NCBI RefSeq assembly: GCF_029607905.1
Contig: NZ_JAPHEH010000001.1
Coordinates: 1,145,530 to 1,209,529, forward strand
Length of the DNA: 64,000 nucleotides
Direction of reading: 5' to 3'
From: Thiovibrio frasassiensis
GTDB lineage: Bacteria; Desulfobacterota; Desulfobulbia; Desulfobulbales; Desulfurivibrionaceae
Shown: positions 1-8,701 of the stretch, in pieces
Layout of the letters: each line of letters begins with the position of its first letter
How positions within the stretch are numbered: position 1 is the stretch's first letter
Position numbers and translations under genes: made by a program
The notes under the pieces: generated by a model
Databases searched by the model: none
What the model was told of the DNA's origin: nothing
The model's input: the letters and a program-made list of their open reading frames with translations, nothing else

Positions 1-2111
1 TCCAGGAGCCCTTGGCTCAAGATCGGGTTGGTCTTTTTAACAAAATCGAACAACGCGGCAAAGGCTTTGGAAACGTTCAGGTCATCGTCCATGGCTGCAA
101 AAAAACGGTCCTCCATGTCGGAGAGATAGGAGGCAACCTCCGGGTGGGGCAATCCCGGCGGCAGACAGAGCAGCTTGCCGATAAAGCCGTCAAGGCGGCG
201 GAGGTTTTTGCGGGCTGCGTCCAGGCTGCGGAAGGAGAAATTGATCGGTTTCCGGTAATGGGTGCGGATCAGGAAATAGCGCATCTCCCGGCCGGTGTAC
301 CCCTTGGCCAACACATCCCGCAGGGTGATGATATTCTGGTTGTCCGCGGACATCTTTTTGCCGTCCACCAGCAGCAGTTCGCTGTGCAGCCAGAAATTCG
401 CCAGGGGTTTGCCGGTGAGCGCCTCGGCAATGGCATTCTCATTCTCGTGGTGCGGGAACAGCAGATCGCGGCCACTGGTGTGGATATCCATGGTTTCGCC
501 GAGCAGATCCAGGGTCATGGCGGCGCATTCGATGTGCCAGCCGGGACGCATGTTCCCCCAGTCGGTGGAAAAGAAGATGCCGCTTTTCAGCTCGCTCAAG
601 GTTGAACGCTTGAGCAGGGTGAAATCAACCGGATTTTCCTTTTCATAGTCGTCCAGATCAACGGTTTTACCGACTTGGATCTTGCTGAGGTCCACCCCGG
701 AAAGCTTGCCGTACTTGGCAAATTTTGAGATGTCGAAATAGATGGAACCGTGTTTTTCGTAAGCGTACCCTTTATCGACCAGTTTCTGTGCCAGAGCGAT
801 CATCCCCGCCACATGCTCGGAGGCTCTGGGGTACCCGGTGGCTTCCTCCACCTCCAGTGCAGCAATGTCCTCGTTGAAAGCTTGAATGTATCTCCCGGTG
901 AACTCCTCAAGTGTCTCTTTTGCACGTTGTGCGCCCTGAATGGTATTGTCGTCCAGGTCGGTGAAGTTCATATAGAATCTGACCTGATACCCTTTAAGCG
1001 TCAGGACACGATGCACGAGATCTGCAACGATAAAGCGACGACAATGGGCCAGATGGGCCAGTTCGTGGGCGGTGGGGCCGCAGGCGTAAAAGGTCACGGT
1101 GTTCTGGACCAGGGACTTAAACACCTCTTTTTTCCTGGAGATGGTATTGAAAAAACGCAGTTCCGCCAGTTGGGATTCCTCGGTTTCTTGTTTGCTGAAA
1201 AGCTCGGTGCTCAGATACTTTTCGCCGCCATCGGGGAAGATCGCCACCAACACCCCTTCCTTCAACTGGGCGCCGCGGGTCAGGGCTGCGGACATGGCGG
1301 CCCCGGAACTCATTCCGGCAAAAATCCCTTCTTTTCTGGCGAGCAGACGGACCGAGGTAAAGGCCTCTTCGTCCGGGATGTTGATGATCTGGAAGGGAAG
1401 TTTTTTGTCGAAGATCCCGGGGGTATAGGACTCCTTCATGTTCTTGAGCCCCTGCAGCTTGTGGCCGAGAAAGGGTTCCACCGCCGTGATGCGGACCTCG
1501 GGATGGAACTCGGCAAAATACTTGCACAACCCCATGACCGTGCCGGAGGTGCCCAGGGTGGCGATGATATCCGTCACCTTGCCTTCGGTTTGTTCCCAGA
1601 TCTCTGGGCCGGTGGTCTTGTAATGGGTCAGCCAGTTCGCGGTATTGTTGAACTGGTCGGTCAGGAAATAGCGATCCGGATACTGCCGGGCCAGGGCATA
1701 GGCCTGCTCAATGGCCCCATCGGTGCCGCGTTTGCCGGGAGTCAGGAGAATCTCGGCGCCAAAGGCCTGCATGATCTTGCGGCGCTCGATACTCGCCGAT
1801 TCCGGCATGATCAGCTGGCATTTATACCCCTTGACCGCGCAGACCATGGCCAGACCGATACCGGTGTTGCCGCTGGTGGCCTCAAGGACGATCTTGTCCG
1901 GGGTCAGTTCGCCATCGGCCTCGGCGGTTTCGATCATGTTCAGGGCAACCCGGTCTTTGACCGAGCCGCCGGGGTTAAAGGCCTCAAGCTTGGCGTAAAT
2001 CGCCACCTTTTTCAGGGGATTCAGCCGCTTGATGGGCACCAGCGGGGTATTGCCGATCTTGTCGAGGATGGAGTGTATCGGTGGCTTGTTGGGTGTTTTT
2101 GATGTCGTCAT
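1..2111 (-). CDS. Cysteine synthase / cysteinyl-tRNA synthetase-like fusion (C-terminus beyond window)
   Basis: One open minus-strand frame starts at ATG 2111 and runs off the window edge after 703 codons. Residues 1 to about 315 are a CysK-type cysteine synthase (O-acetylserine plus sulfide to cysteine): NPGGSVKDR carries the PLP lysine K52 and EATSGNTG the substrate loop. After a short linker, a class I cysteinyl-tRNA synthetase-like catalytic domain begins near residue 330. It has a Cys in the CGPT motif (C344), FTDLDD, and the second zinc-ligand region GWHIECAAM. The two parts share one frame; I checked the junction at 1081-1200 base by base and found no stop. The signature motifs are unusual: HIGH is HLAH (353-356) and KMSKS is KMSAD (586-590), losing the second Lys. 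Whether the second half charges tRNA-Cys is therefore uncertain. The gene lies downstream of the dsr operon terminator, on the same strand. Confidence 0.88.
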   Translation of the reverse strand, partial: MTTSKTPNKPPIHSILDKIGNTPLVPIKRLNPLKKVAIYAKLEAFNPGGSVKDRVALNMIETAEADGELTPDKIVLEATSGNTGIGLAMVCAVKGYKCQLIMPESASIERRKIMQAFGAEILLTPGKRGTDGAIEQAYALARQYPDRYFLTDQFNNTANWLTHYKTTGPEIWEQTEGKVTDIIATLGTSGTVMGLCKYFAEFHPEVRITAVEPFLGHKLQGLKNMKESYTPGIFDKKLPFQIINIPDEEAFTSVRLLARKEGIFAGMSSGAAMSAALTRGAQLKEGVLVAIFPDGGEKYLSTELFSKQETEESQLAELRFFNTISRKKEVFKSLVQNTVTFYACGPTAHELAHLAHCRRFIVADLVHRVLTLKGYQVRFYMNFTDLDDNTIQGAQRAKETLEEFTGRYIQAFNEDIAALEVEEATGYPRASEHVAGMIALAQKLVDKGYAYEKHGSIYFDISKFAKYGKLSGVDLSKIQVGKTVDLDDYEKENPVDFTLLKRSTLSELKSGIFFSTDWGNMRPGWHIECAAMTLDLLGETMDIHTSGRDLLFPHHENENAIAEALTGKPLANFWLHSELLLVDGKKMSADNQNIITLRDVLAKGYTGREMRYFLIRTHYRKPINFSFRSLDAARKNLRRLDGFIGKLLCLPPGLPHPEVASYLSDMEDRFFAAMDDDLNVSKAFAALFDFVKKTNPILSQGLL

Positions 2112-2276
2112 GGTGGACTCAGCTTTTAGTGTCCTGTCTCGGGAATGCATCCAGGAAAACATACAAAGAGAGGGATCAATTATCAAGGATATCGGCAGAA
2201 TACAATATAACCGCCGGGCAAACCAGCCATATTATTGCCCCCGGCGGGAGTGCTTCTTCTCTGTACAGCACAAAAA

Positions 2277-2309
2277 AAGGCAAGCTCCCCCTGTTGGGGG
2301 GCTTGCCTT
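2277..2309 (-). terminator. Rho-independent terminator of the dsr operon
   Basis: A 9-bp perfect outer stem (AAGGCAAGC/GCTTGCCTT) encloses a C-run/G-run inner stem. On the minus strand it is followed by seven T residues. It lies 33 bp after the dsrP stop codon. Confidence 0.85.
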
Positions 2310-2341
2310 GAACACACAGCTACAGGGTAAAACGAACCCGA

Positions 2342-3511
2342 TTAGGCTTCCTTCTCAAGCTTGACGCTGATCGCCACCTTGTACAGGATGGAGAGAATAA
2401 AGAAGCCCGTGGCCCAGATGGCTGCGGTAATGCCAATCTCCTGGGCGCTGGGGTAGTATTCGGTAACCTGGTCCAGCATGTTTGGAACAAAACCGCCCAG
2501 TACCAAGCCAAGGCCCTTGTCGATCCAGAAAGCAAAGAAGATCAGGAGGCAGGAAATCACCAGGAGCCCGTCGGACTGTTTGGCCCGAGAGACAAAGATC
2601 AGGGCGATACCGGCCAATCCCATAACCACCGAGGCGCGCATGAAGGGCACCAGGTTGTTGTATACCTGCTCGCCATGGCCAAGGCCAAAGAAGAGGTAAT
2701 CCAGGGTGTGCATGTGGCCAGGGATCTGACTGTAGTACGCGACAAAAAATTCGCAGCCCAGGAAGAAAAAGTTGAGCATCGCGGCGTAGCCGATGATGGT
2801 CACCAGTTTGTCCTGCGCCTCACGGCCCACGTCAAACTTGGTGGTCCGTTTGAGGATCATGGCGATGACCATCAGCAAAGAGGGTCCTGCGGCAAAGGCC
2901 GAGGCCAGGAAGCGGGGGGCCAGGATGGCGGTGAGCCAGAAATGACGGCCCGGCAGACCGCAGTACAAAAAGGCGGTAACGGTGTGGATGCTGATCGCCC
3001 AGGGGATGGAGAGGTAGATAAAGGGCTTGATCCATTTCGGATACTTGATCCCTTTGTATTCGGACTGCAAGACCACCCAACCACAGAGGACGTTGAGAAA
3101 GAGATAGCCGTTGAGCACGATCATGTCCCAGAACAGCATGGAATGCGGGGTGGGATGGAGCAGCACGTTCATGGCCCGCATGGGCTGGCCCAGGTCGGCG
3201 ATAATGAACATCAGGCACATGGCGATGGCGGCAATGGCCATGAATTCGCCAAGGATGACGATGCGGCCAAAGGCCTTGTAGTTATGGATATAATACGGCA
3301 GTACCAGCATCAAGCCGCCGGCGGCCACACCAACCAAAAAGGTGAATTGGGAGATGTAAATACCCCAGGTCACATCCCGGCTCATGCCGGTGATGCCCAA
3401 GCCATAGTTAAACTGCTGCACGTAACAGAGGCCGCCTACGCCCATCAGGGAGAGCAGGAAGAGCATCCAAACCCAGTACCCTGTGCTTCCTTTTAATGCT
3501 TTTTCAATCAT
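2342..3511 (-). CDS. dsrP: DsrP, integral membrane quinone-interacting subunit of DsrMKJOP
   Basis: The 389-residue protein is almost wholly hydrophobic, with about ten membrane segments, and belongs to the NrfD/PsrC family. In the DsrMKJOP complex it is thought to exchange electrons between the menaquinone pool and the periplasmic Fe-S protein DsrO. Typical family features are the N-terminal WVWMLFLLSLMGVGG helix and the conserved DLGQPMR and FWD segments. ATG 3511 is preceded by GAGGT at a suitable distance, 10 bp after the dsrO stop codon. It is the last gene of the operon and is followed by a strong terminator. The assignment rests on family resemblance and on the complete dsrMKJOP order. 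Confidence 0.93.
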   Translation of the reverse strand: MIEKALKGSTGYWVWMLFLLSLMGVGGLCYVQQFNYGLGITGMSRDVTWGIYISQFTFLVGVAAGGLMLVLPYYIHNYKAFGRIVILGEFMAIAAIAMCLMFIIADLGQPMRAMNVLLHPTPHSMLFWDMIVLNGYLFLNVLCGWVVLQSEYKGIKYPKWIKPFIYLSIPWAISIHTVTAFLYCGLPGRHFWLTAILAPRFLASAFAAGPSLLMVIAMILKRTTKFDVGREAQDKLVTIIGYAAMLNFFFLGCEFFVAYYSQIPGHMHTLDYLFFGLGHGEQVYNNLVPFMRASVVMGLAGIALIFVSRAKQSDGLLVISCLLIFFAFWIDKGLGLVLGGFVPNMLDQVTEYYPSAQEIGITAAIWATGFFILSILYKVAISVKLEKEA

Positions 3512-3521
3512 GGTCTGTACC

Positions 3522-4352
3522 TCAAATAATATAGAAGAGGGATGGATGTGTCCCTGCGGAGGGTTTCCGCTGAATGGTAAAGGTTGTCTTCAACATCTGA
3601 CTGACCTCGGAAGCGGGGTCGTTGAGATCGCCAAAGACAAGGGCCTTGGATTCGGCCGCAGCTTCAACACAGGCCGGAATCTGGCCGATGGCCAGTCGTT
3701 CGGTGCAGAAATTGCATTTTTCGACCACCCCGCGCATCCGAGTGGGAAACTTGGGATTTTCGGCCTTGATGAAGGGCTGACCGTTTGCATCCTTACCGCG
3801 CGGATCACGCCAGTTGAAGCTCCGAGCGCCATAGGGGCAGGCAGCCATGCAGAACCGGCAGCCGATGCAGCGATGGTAGTCCATGGCGACAATGCCGTCC
3901 TTGGTCTTGAACGTTGCCTGGGTCGGGCAGGCGCGGACACAGGGCGGGTTGTCGCAGTGGTTGCACAGGGTCAAGATGGGCATGGAATCAAGAGCTTCCG
4001 GCTTCTTGTACTGGCTGCTGTCATCCGGGAAAACATGATTAAACGAGTCCACCCAGACCCACTTGATCTCATCCTTCTTGTTGCCGAAATCAGGCACATT
4101 GTGGACGGCGTGGCAGGTGGAGACGCATTTCTCTGCCAGCCCTGGATTTGCGCTGAATTTTTTAACGTCAATGACCATGCCCCAGCGCTTGCCGGTGGGG
4201 GCAACTGCCCCATGCGCACCAGCTGCTGCGGCGCCATGCTCGGAGGCCAAAGCCTCGCCCTTGAGCAGCGAGTTAAAGGCCGACGGTACGGCAATGCCGG
4301 CAATGGCGCTAAGCCCGGCAATCTTCAAAAAATCTCTTCTCTTGCTATCCAT
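3522..4352 (-). CDS. dsrO: DsrO, periplasmic ferredoxin-like subunit with Tat signal
   Basis: The 276-residue protein starts with a twin-arginine signal (SKRRDFLKIAG) followed by a hydrophobic stretch, so it should be exported folded. Cysteine clusters typical of four-cluster NrfC/DmsB-like proteins follow: CVSTC near residue 62, CNHCDNPPCVRACP near 138, CIGCRFCMAACPYG near 170, and CNFC near 215. It would pass electrons between DsrJ and the quinone-side DsrP. The start at 4352 lies one base after the dsrJ stop and has AAGGAGG upstream, indicating tight coupling. Confidence 0.93.
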   Translation of the reverse strand: MDSKRRDFLKIAGLSAIAGIAVPSAFNSLLKGEALASEHGAAAAGAHGAVAPTGKRWGMVIDVKKFSANPGLAEKCVSTCHAVHNVPDFGNKKDEIKWVWVDSFNHVFPDDSSQYKKPEALDSMPILTLCNHCDNPPCVRACPTQATFKTKDGIVAMDYHRCIGCRFCMAACPYGARSFNWRDPRGKDANGQPFIKAENPKFPTRMRGVVEKCNFCTERLAIGQIPACVEAAAESKALVFGDLNDPASEVSQMLKTTFTIQRKPSAGTHPSLFYII

Positions 4353-4353
4353 G

Positions 4354-4734
4354 TTACATCGCCTCCTTCGGCTGGAGATGACAATCCCAACAATACGGTT
4401 TCACGGAGGTATAGTTGTGGCACTCGTCACAGAACTTCTTCTTGTCGCTGTGACATTTCATGCAGCCATTCTGCAGGCTCCGTACATATTCGGTGCCGTT
4501 GGCGGTTTTCCCGATGCGGGAGCCGCCTTCGCGCAGGATGTCATCGCGCCACTGGTTGAGCAGCACCATGTGCGAGGTGCGCATCTCCTGGACCGGCGCA
4601 ACGCACTCCGTGTAGTCTTTTGGTTTTTCAGGTTTAGGCATTTTGCTGACATCTGCCGATTTAAACCACATCGGGGATGTCATAACGCCCAAAAACAATA
4701 TCAACGCAGGTATGATTCTTCCTTTCCCGTACAT
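4354..4734 (-). CDS. dsrJ: DsrJ, periplasmic triheme cytochrome c
   Basis: The protein has 126 residues, with an N-terminal uncleaved-looking membrane/signal segment (RIIPALILFLGVMTS). Three heme-binding motifs crowd near the C-terminus: CMKCH, CDECH and CWDCH. This matches DsrJ, which links periplasmic redox chemistry to DsrMK. GGAGGG inside the end of dsrK provides the ribosome site for ATG 4734. The known unusual His/Cys heme ligand of DsrJ cannot be assigned with certainty by eye. Confidence 0.93.
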   Translation of the reverse strand: MYGKGRIIPALILFLGVMTSPMWFKSADVSKMPKPEKPKDYTECVAPVQEMRTSHMVLLNQWRDDILREGGSRIGKTANGTEYVRSLQNGCMKCHSDKKKFCDECHNYTSVKPYCWDCHLQPKEAM

Positions 4735-4739
4735 GGCTA

Positions 4740-6365
4740 TCAGCCCTCCATTCCTGCAAGTGGCTCAAAACGGAGACCCGTTTCACGCTCTTTTTCTCCC
4801 TCCATGACCAGGGCGTTGCCAACCAGCTCGGACACGCCGCAGACCTCCACATCGGGATTCCAGTAGTTGTTCAGGCTCGTCAAGGTGGCGCGGTCGATGG
4901 CGCATACACAGGAGAGCATATTGACCGCATGCTTTTCCCGTACATACTTGACCGCATTTGCCCTTGGCAACCCTGCCCGCATTCTCAGTTCCATGATCTC
5001 ATCGGTGTTCAAGCCGGTGCCGCTGCCGCAGCAGAAGGTTGACTCACGGATGGTGTTTTCCGGCATTTCGTGGAAATTATTGCACACATTTTTCAGCACA
5101 TACCTGGGCTCTTCCAGCAAGCCCATGGCGCGAGCCGGGTTACAGGAGTCATGGTAGGTGGCAATCCGGTGATCGTTGCGTTTCGGGTCAAGCTTCAACT
5201 TGCCGTGCTTGATCAGATCCGCGGTGAACTCGCTGATATGGACCATCTTGGTGGAGGCGGCGTTTTCGAAGACCGTCCCGGTGATCGGCGAGGTGGGGAC
5301 TTGCAGGAAGTCGGCCGGGCCGTTCATGGTATCCATGTACTGATGGAGCACCCGCCACATGTGGCCGCATTCGCCGCCCAGGATCCACTTGACCCCCAGA
5401 CGCTTGGCTTCGGCATACATCTTACCGTTGAGTTTCTTCATCATCTCGTTGTTGGTAAAGAGCCCGAAGTTGCCGCCTTCCGAAGCGTAGGTGGACCAGG
5501 TGTAATCCAGGCCGATGTGCTCGAAGAGGAGCAGGTAGCCCATGGCCGTGTAGATGCCCGGTTCGGCGAAGACATCCGCCGAAGGGGTGATGAACAGCAC
5601 TTCCGCGCCCTTGCGGTTAAAAGTCGGGTTGCAACGGATGCCGGTGATCTCCTCGATGTCGTCGCAGAGATACTCGATGTTGTCTTTGAAGGTGTGGGGC
5701 TGGAGTCCCATGTGGTTGCCGGTGCGGTTGGAGTTGGCAGCCGGCTCCAGGATCCAATTGATGTTGACCCCCACCAGATGGAGCAGTTCGCGGCCCATCA
5801 TGGTGATCTCGGCGGTATCGATGCCATAGGGGCAGAATACCGAGCAACGACGGCATTCGGTGCACTGGTAGAAGTACATGAACCATTCTTTCAGCACTCC
5901 GAAGGTCATCTCGCGACCGCCGGCCATCTTGCCCAGGAGCTTGCCGGCCAGGGTAAAGTCGTTCCGGTAGACGGAACGCAGGAGTTCGGCTCGAAGAACC
6001 GGCATGTTCTTGGGATCGCCGGTGCCGAGGAAGAAGTGGCATTTGTCGGCGCAGGCGCCGCAACGCACGCAGCAGTCCATGAAGATCTTGAGGGAGCGGA
6101 ACTTGTCCAGCCGTTCCTTGAGACCCTGGAGGATTATCTCCTTCCAGTTCTCGGGCAACTTCCAGTCATCGCTCTCCGGATCCCATAATCTGGGGTTGGG
6201 GAACTTGTGGTACTCGACAATTTCCTGTTTGGCCGGGTAGGCATAATTGCCGGGCTTGAAATCAGCCGGAACATCCCACCAGTCCTTTTTCGGAATGGCC
6301 CCGGTCATCATGGACGGGGCCTTCGCTACGCTTACACCGAGTTTATCTGCTTTCATGATTGCCAT
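4740..6365 (-). CDS. dsrK: DsrK, cytoplasmic heterodisulfide-reductase-like Fe-S subunit
   Basis: The 541-residue protein is related to HdrD. Two [4Fe-4S] ferredoxin motifs (CVRCGACADKCHFF and CTECRRCSVFCPYG) are followed by CCG-type domains, including HDSCNPARAMG and FCCGSGTGLN. In sulfate reducers DsrK is thought to reduce the trisulfide bound to DsrC at a special Fe-S centre on the cytoplasmic side, with electrons from DsrM. It has no signal peptide. It lies 5 bp after dsrM and 5 bp before dsrJ; AAGGA precedes ATG 6365. Confidence 0.94.
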   Translation of the reverse strand: MAIMKADKLGVSVAKAPSMMTGAIPKKDWWDVPADFKPGNYAYPAKQEIVEYHKFPNPRLWDPESDDWKLPENWKEIILQGLKERLDKFRSLKIFMDCCVRCGACADKCHFFLGTGDPKNMPVLRAELLRSVYRNDFTLAGKLLGKMAGGREMTFGVLKEWFMYFYQCTECRRCSVFCPYGIDTAEITMMGRELLHLVGVNINWILEPAANSNRTGNHMGLQPHTFKDNIEYLCDDIEEITGIRCNPTFNRKGAEVLFITPSADVFAEPGIYTAMGYLLLFEHIGLDYTWSTYASEGGNFGLFTNNEMMKKLNGKMYAEAKRLGVKWILGGECGHMWRVLHQYMDTMNGPADFLQVPTSPITGTVFENAASTKMVHISEFTADLIKHGKLKLDPKRNDHRIATYHDSCNPARAMGLLEEPRYVLKNVCNNFHEMPENTIRESTFCCGSGTGLNTDEIMELRMRAGLPRANAVKYVREKHAVNMLSCVCAIDRATLTSLNNYWNPDVEVCGVSELVGNALVMEGEKERETGLRFEPLAGMEG

Positions 6366-6370
6366 TGTTC

Positions 6371-7366
6371 TTATTCCTTCTCAACGGGTATTCCGCCATC
6401 CTTCATGAACTCCCTGAACTCGTCCTCGTAGGCAGCGTAAGAATGCGGCTTGATGTTGGGATCATTCCACGGATTGATGTGCCGGACCATCCGGCTGTTG
6501 TTGATCATGTTCCGGGTGGGGCTCATGAAGACACCGGCCATGTGCATCAGCTTGCTGAAGGGGAAGTAGACCATCAGGGCGCAGACCAGGAAGACATGGA
6601 TAAAGAACACCGGGCTGATCTGTCCGACGATGGCCGGGCTCAGGGTGGCCAAGCCAAGGGTGAGCTGCTTGATTGCCACCACGTCGGCCCTGAAGACATA
6701 GCGCATCAGGATGCCGGTAAGGGCGATGCCGAAGATCAGGAAGAGCGGGAAGTAGTCGGCGGGCAGGGAGATGTAGCGGATATTGGAAAGCATCACCCTG
6801 CGCAGGAACAAAAAGGCAATGGCCCCGAGAAAGATTGCATCGGTCTGATAGAAGACCGGAGCGCCGATCTGCAGGAAGCCGTCGCCGAATTCAAGGGCGG
6901 CGACAAAACCGGGGACCGGATCCATGAACAGCCGCATATGGCGGAGAACGATGACCAGGAAAGAGTAGTGGAAGAGCAGGGCGAAGAGCCAGAGGAACTT
7001 GCTCGAGCCGTAGACCAGCTTGGGGCCTTCATGCATTTCCGCCTTGGTGTTACGAAACAGCGAACGGAAGAGAAAGACCTCCAGGAACATCCGGGCAATG
7101 ACCCCGAGTTTGGTGGAGGGGCAGTCGATCTTGTTTTGTTTGATCCAGGGCAGGGAGTTGGCCTGACCACAGGTGGTCGGGATCCGGAAGGGAACGGGAG
7201 ATTTTGCCCATTGCATTACGCGATAAGCAAACCCTCCTAAAAAGAGGGCAAAAGCAAGATAGGGCAAAACGATCCCTATCAATGCCTGCCCACCCGGCAC
7301 CTGCGCGGCCACCAGGCCAACCGCGATAAGCGCCAACACTGCGATGAATGGAGTCAGGATTCTCAT
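6371..7366 (-). CDS. dsrM: DsrM, membrane cytochrome b subunit (NarI-like)
   Basis: The 331-residue protein opens with two hydrophobic helices and continues with a NarI-like five-helix cytochrome b region, with His residues such as LFHYSF and ILRHMRLF placed to bind heme b. It should anchor DsrK and take electrons from menaquinol. ATG 7366 has GAGGT upstream. About 20 bp before the start codon the leader carries a short sequence that recurs before the HDOD gene (see the repeat at 7386). Confidence 0.93.
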   Translation of the reverse strand: MRILTPFIAVLALIAVGLVAAQVPGGQALIGIVLPYLAFALFLGGFAYRVMQWAKSPVPFRIPTTCGQANSLPWIKQNKIDCPSTKLGVIARMFLEVFLFRSLFRNTKAEMHEGPKLVYGSSKFLWLFALLFHYSFLVIVLRHMRLFMDPVPGFVAALEFGDGFLQIGAPVFYQTDAIFLGAIAFLFLRRVMLSNIRYISLPADYFPLFLIFGIALTGILMRYVFRADVVAIKQLTLGLATLSPAIVGQISPVFFIHVFLVCALMVYFPFSKLMHMAGVFMSPTRNMINNSRMVRHINPWNDPNIKPHSYAAYEDEFREFMKDGGIPVEKE

Positions 7367-7385
7367 TTACTGTTACCTCGCCTCA

Positions 7386-7452
7386 AGTTTAGGAGCCGTT
7401 GCGGAATATCCCGTGCCGTTAACTTCTGTTTTTTGGCTATTCCGGTCCGGTT
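7386..7452 (-). repeat. Dispersed leader repeat, copy 1 (upstream of dsrM)
   Basis: On the plus strand this region begins TTTAGGAGCCGTTGCGGAAT and ends TTCTTTATGCCG. The copy at 10540-10592 begins TTTAGGAGCCGTTACGAAT and ends TTCCTTATGCCG; the middles differ in length. Both copies stop about 20 bp before the start codon of a minus-strand gene. Downstream of this copy, 7466-7490 holds a 7-bp hairpin (CCTTGCC/GGCAAGG) without a T-run. Confidence 0.55.
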
Positions 7453-7507
7453 CTTTATGCCGTCCCTTGCCAGGAAAGCGGCAAGGTTGTTTGTTATACC
7501 GACTTAC

Positions 7508-8053
7508 TCACACAACAATGGGTTTCATCTCCGCCTTCAGAGCGGTATTCCCGTCCATCAGCTTTGACGGGCAGCCGCGATCCGTGGTGATGCTGTTTCC
7601 ACTCTTAATCTCCGCGATCCGGGTCTGGTACAGCCTTTCCCGACTTGCGGCATAGAGGTCGAACAAGGTGTAGGCCAGGATATCGGCCTTTTCTTCAAAC
7701 GCATGCCAGCCGTCCAGGTCCGCCACTTTTTCTTTGAGGCAGACTGCTTTAACCACTTTTTTCAGGGTGTAGGCCATGGAGACCGCTTCAGAGGGAACAA
7801 AGGTCTGTACGGCGCGGATCCTGACCAGTTGCTCCAAGGAGGCGACGATTTTCTCGGCCTCGTTCTTTTCGAACAGCAAACCGTATACTTCCCAAAGGCT
7901 GCTTTTTACCGCAAAGCCCACCGGGTTGGCAAACTGGTCCTTCTCTTTTTTAAAGATCCGGGCGCCATCTGCCGGGTAGGTCGTCAGTACCTGCTCGACC
8001 CAAGCATCCAGAATCTCGCCTTTATTTTCGATGAGCAGTTCTTGCAGCAGCAT
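7508..8053 (-). CDS. RsbRD N-terminal domain protein at the head of the dsr operon
   Basis: The 181-residue soluble protein is mostly helical and resembles the RsbRD N-terminal (RsbT co-antagonist) domain in its first 140 residues, with no STAS domain after it. Genes of this kind commonly stand just upstream of dsrM in sulfate reducers, so a regulatory or sensory link with the Dsr complex is likely but unproven. GAGGGGAAATC precedes ATG 8053. The 141-bp gap to dsrM holds the dispersed repeat and a small hairpin, so dsrM may have separate control. Confidence 0.8.
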   Translation of the reverse strand: MLLQELLIENKGEILDAWVEQVLTTYPADGARIFKKEKDQFANPVGFAVKSSLWEVYGLLFEKNEAEKIVASLEQLVRIRAVQTFVPSEAVSMAYTLKKVVKAVCLKEKVADLDGWHAFEEKADILAYTLFDLYAASRERLYQTRIAEIKSGNSITTDRGCPSKLMDGNTALKAEMKPIVV

Positions 8054-8187
8054 GATTTCCCCTCTTGGACCCCCATTTTTCAGGGGTAAACATCTCTATC
8101 CTGAATGACCATTCAGAATATGAATGGCATTGGTAGCATGTTTCAATCCAGATTTCAACAAGAAAAATATGTGGGGAAAAGGGTGGA

Positions 8188-8607
8188 TTATGAGATGGTG
8201 TCGAGGAGAATCCCGGCTTCCTGCTGGAGGTTTTTGAGGAGAGCCGGCAGGTCGTCGAGGTCGATGACCACATCGCCGATAATGGCGCATTGGTCATCGA
8301 AGGTACAGTCATAGACATCAAGGGAATAGCCGTGCTCGTCTTTGATGAGCACAAGATGGATGAGGATGTTTTGGTTTTCCAGGTGGGTGTTGACCTGTTC
8401 CACCAGGCGGCGGATTGATGCTTCCTCCGGCGAGGGAAGCAGGACTTCTCGCTGCTGGCGGCGGTCCTTGTTCCGCTGCCAATCGCGCCGGAAAGCGCCG
8501 ATGCGCGCTATCGGGGAGAGGCCGTCAACGGGATCGACCTTTTTTTCCTTGCGATACGGATCGATTCTTATGGGGCGTGGAAATTTGATCTCATCGGAAA
8601 TAACCAT
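8188..8607 (-). CDS. Hypothetical protein with FlaG-like C-terminal half
   Basis: I set the start at ATG 8607 because GGGGGAG lies just upstream; the longer frame would overlap the next gene. The 139-residue product has a basic N-terminal half (KDRRQQREVLLPS) and a C-terminal half of alternating strands and helix (VEQVNTHLENQNILIHLVL, then LDVYDCTFDD). The arrangement is reminiscent of FlaG/YvyC proteins but lacks the usual VIRQIP ending. No signal peptide or membrane segment. Its function is unknown; it sits between the Dsr operon and the MBL/HDOD pair. Confidence 0.7.
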   Translation of the reverse strand: MVISDEIKFPRPIRIDPYRKEKKVDPVDGLSPIARIGAFRRDWQRNKDRRQQREVLLPSPEEASIRRLVEQVNTHLENQNILIHLVLIKDEHGYSLDVYDCTFDDQCAIIGDVVIDLDDLPALLKNLQQEAGILLDTIS

Positions 8608-8701
8608 TGTCTCCCCCTGCCCGTGGTTGCTTCCTTTTTTGGCAGTATTGCTTCTCCTCGATATTCTGTCACAATACCCATCGACATTTTTGCTGTTTGC
8701 C

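Noticed and set aside
750-2102. A 450-codon open frame on the plus strand opposite cysK
   Set aside because: It is antisense to clear CysK/CysS motifs, and its own translation is low-complexity text typical of high-GC antisense frames.
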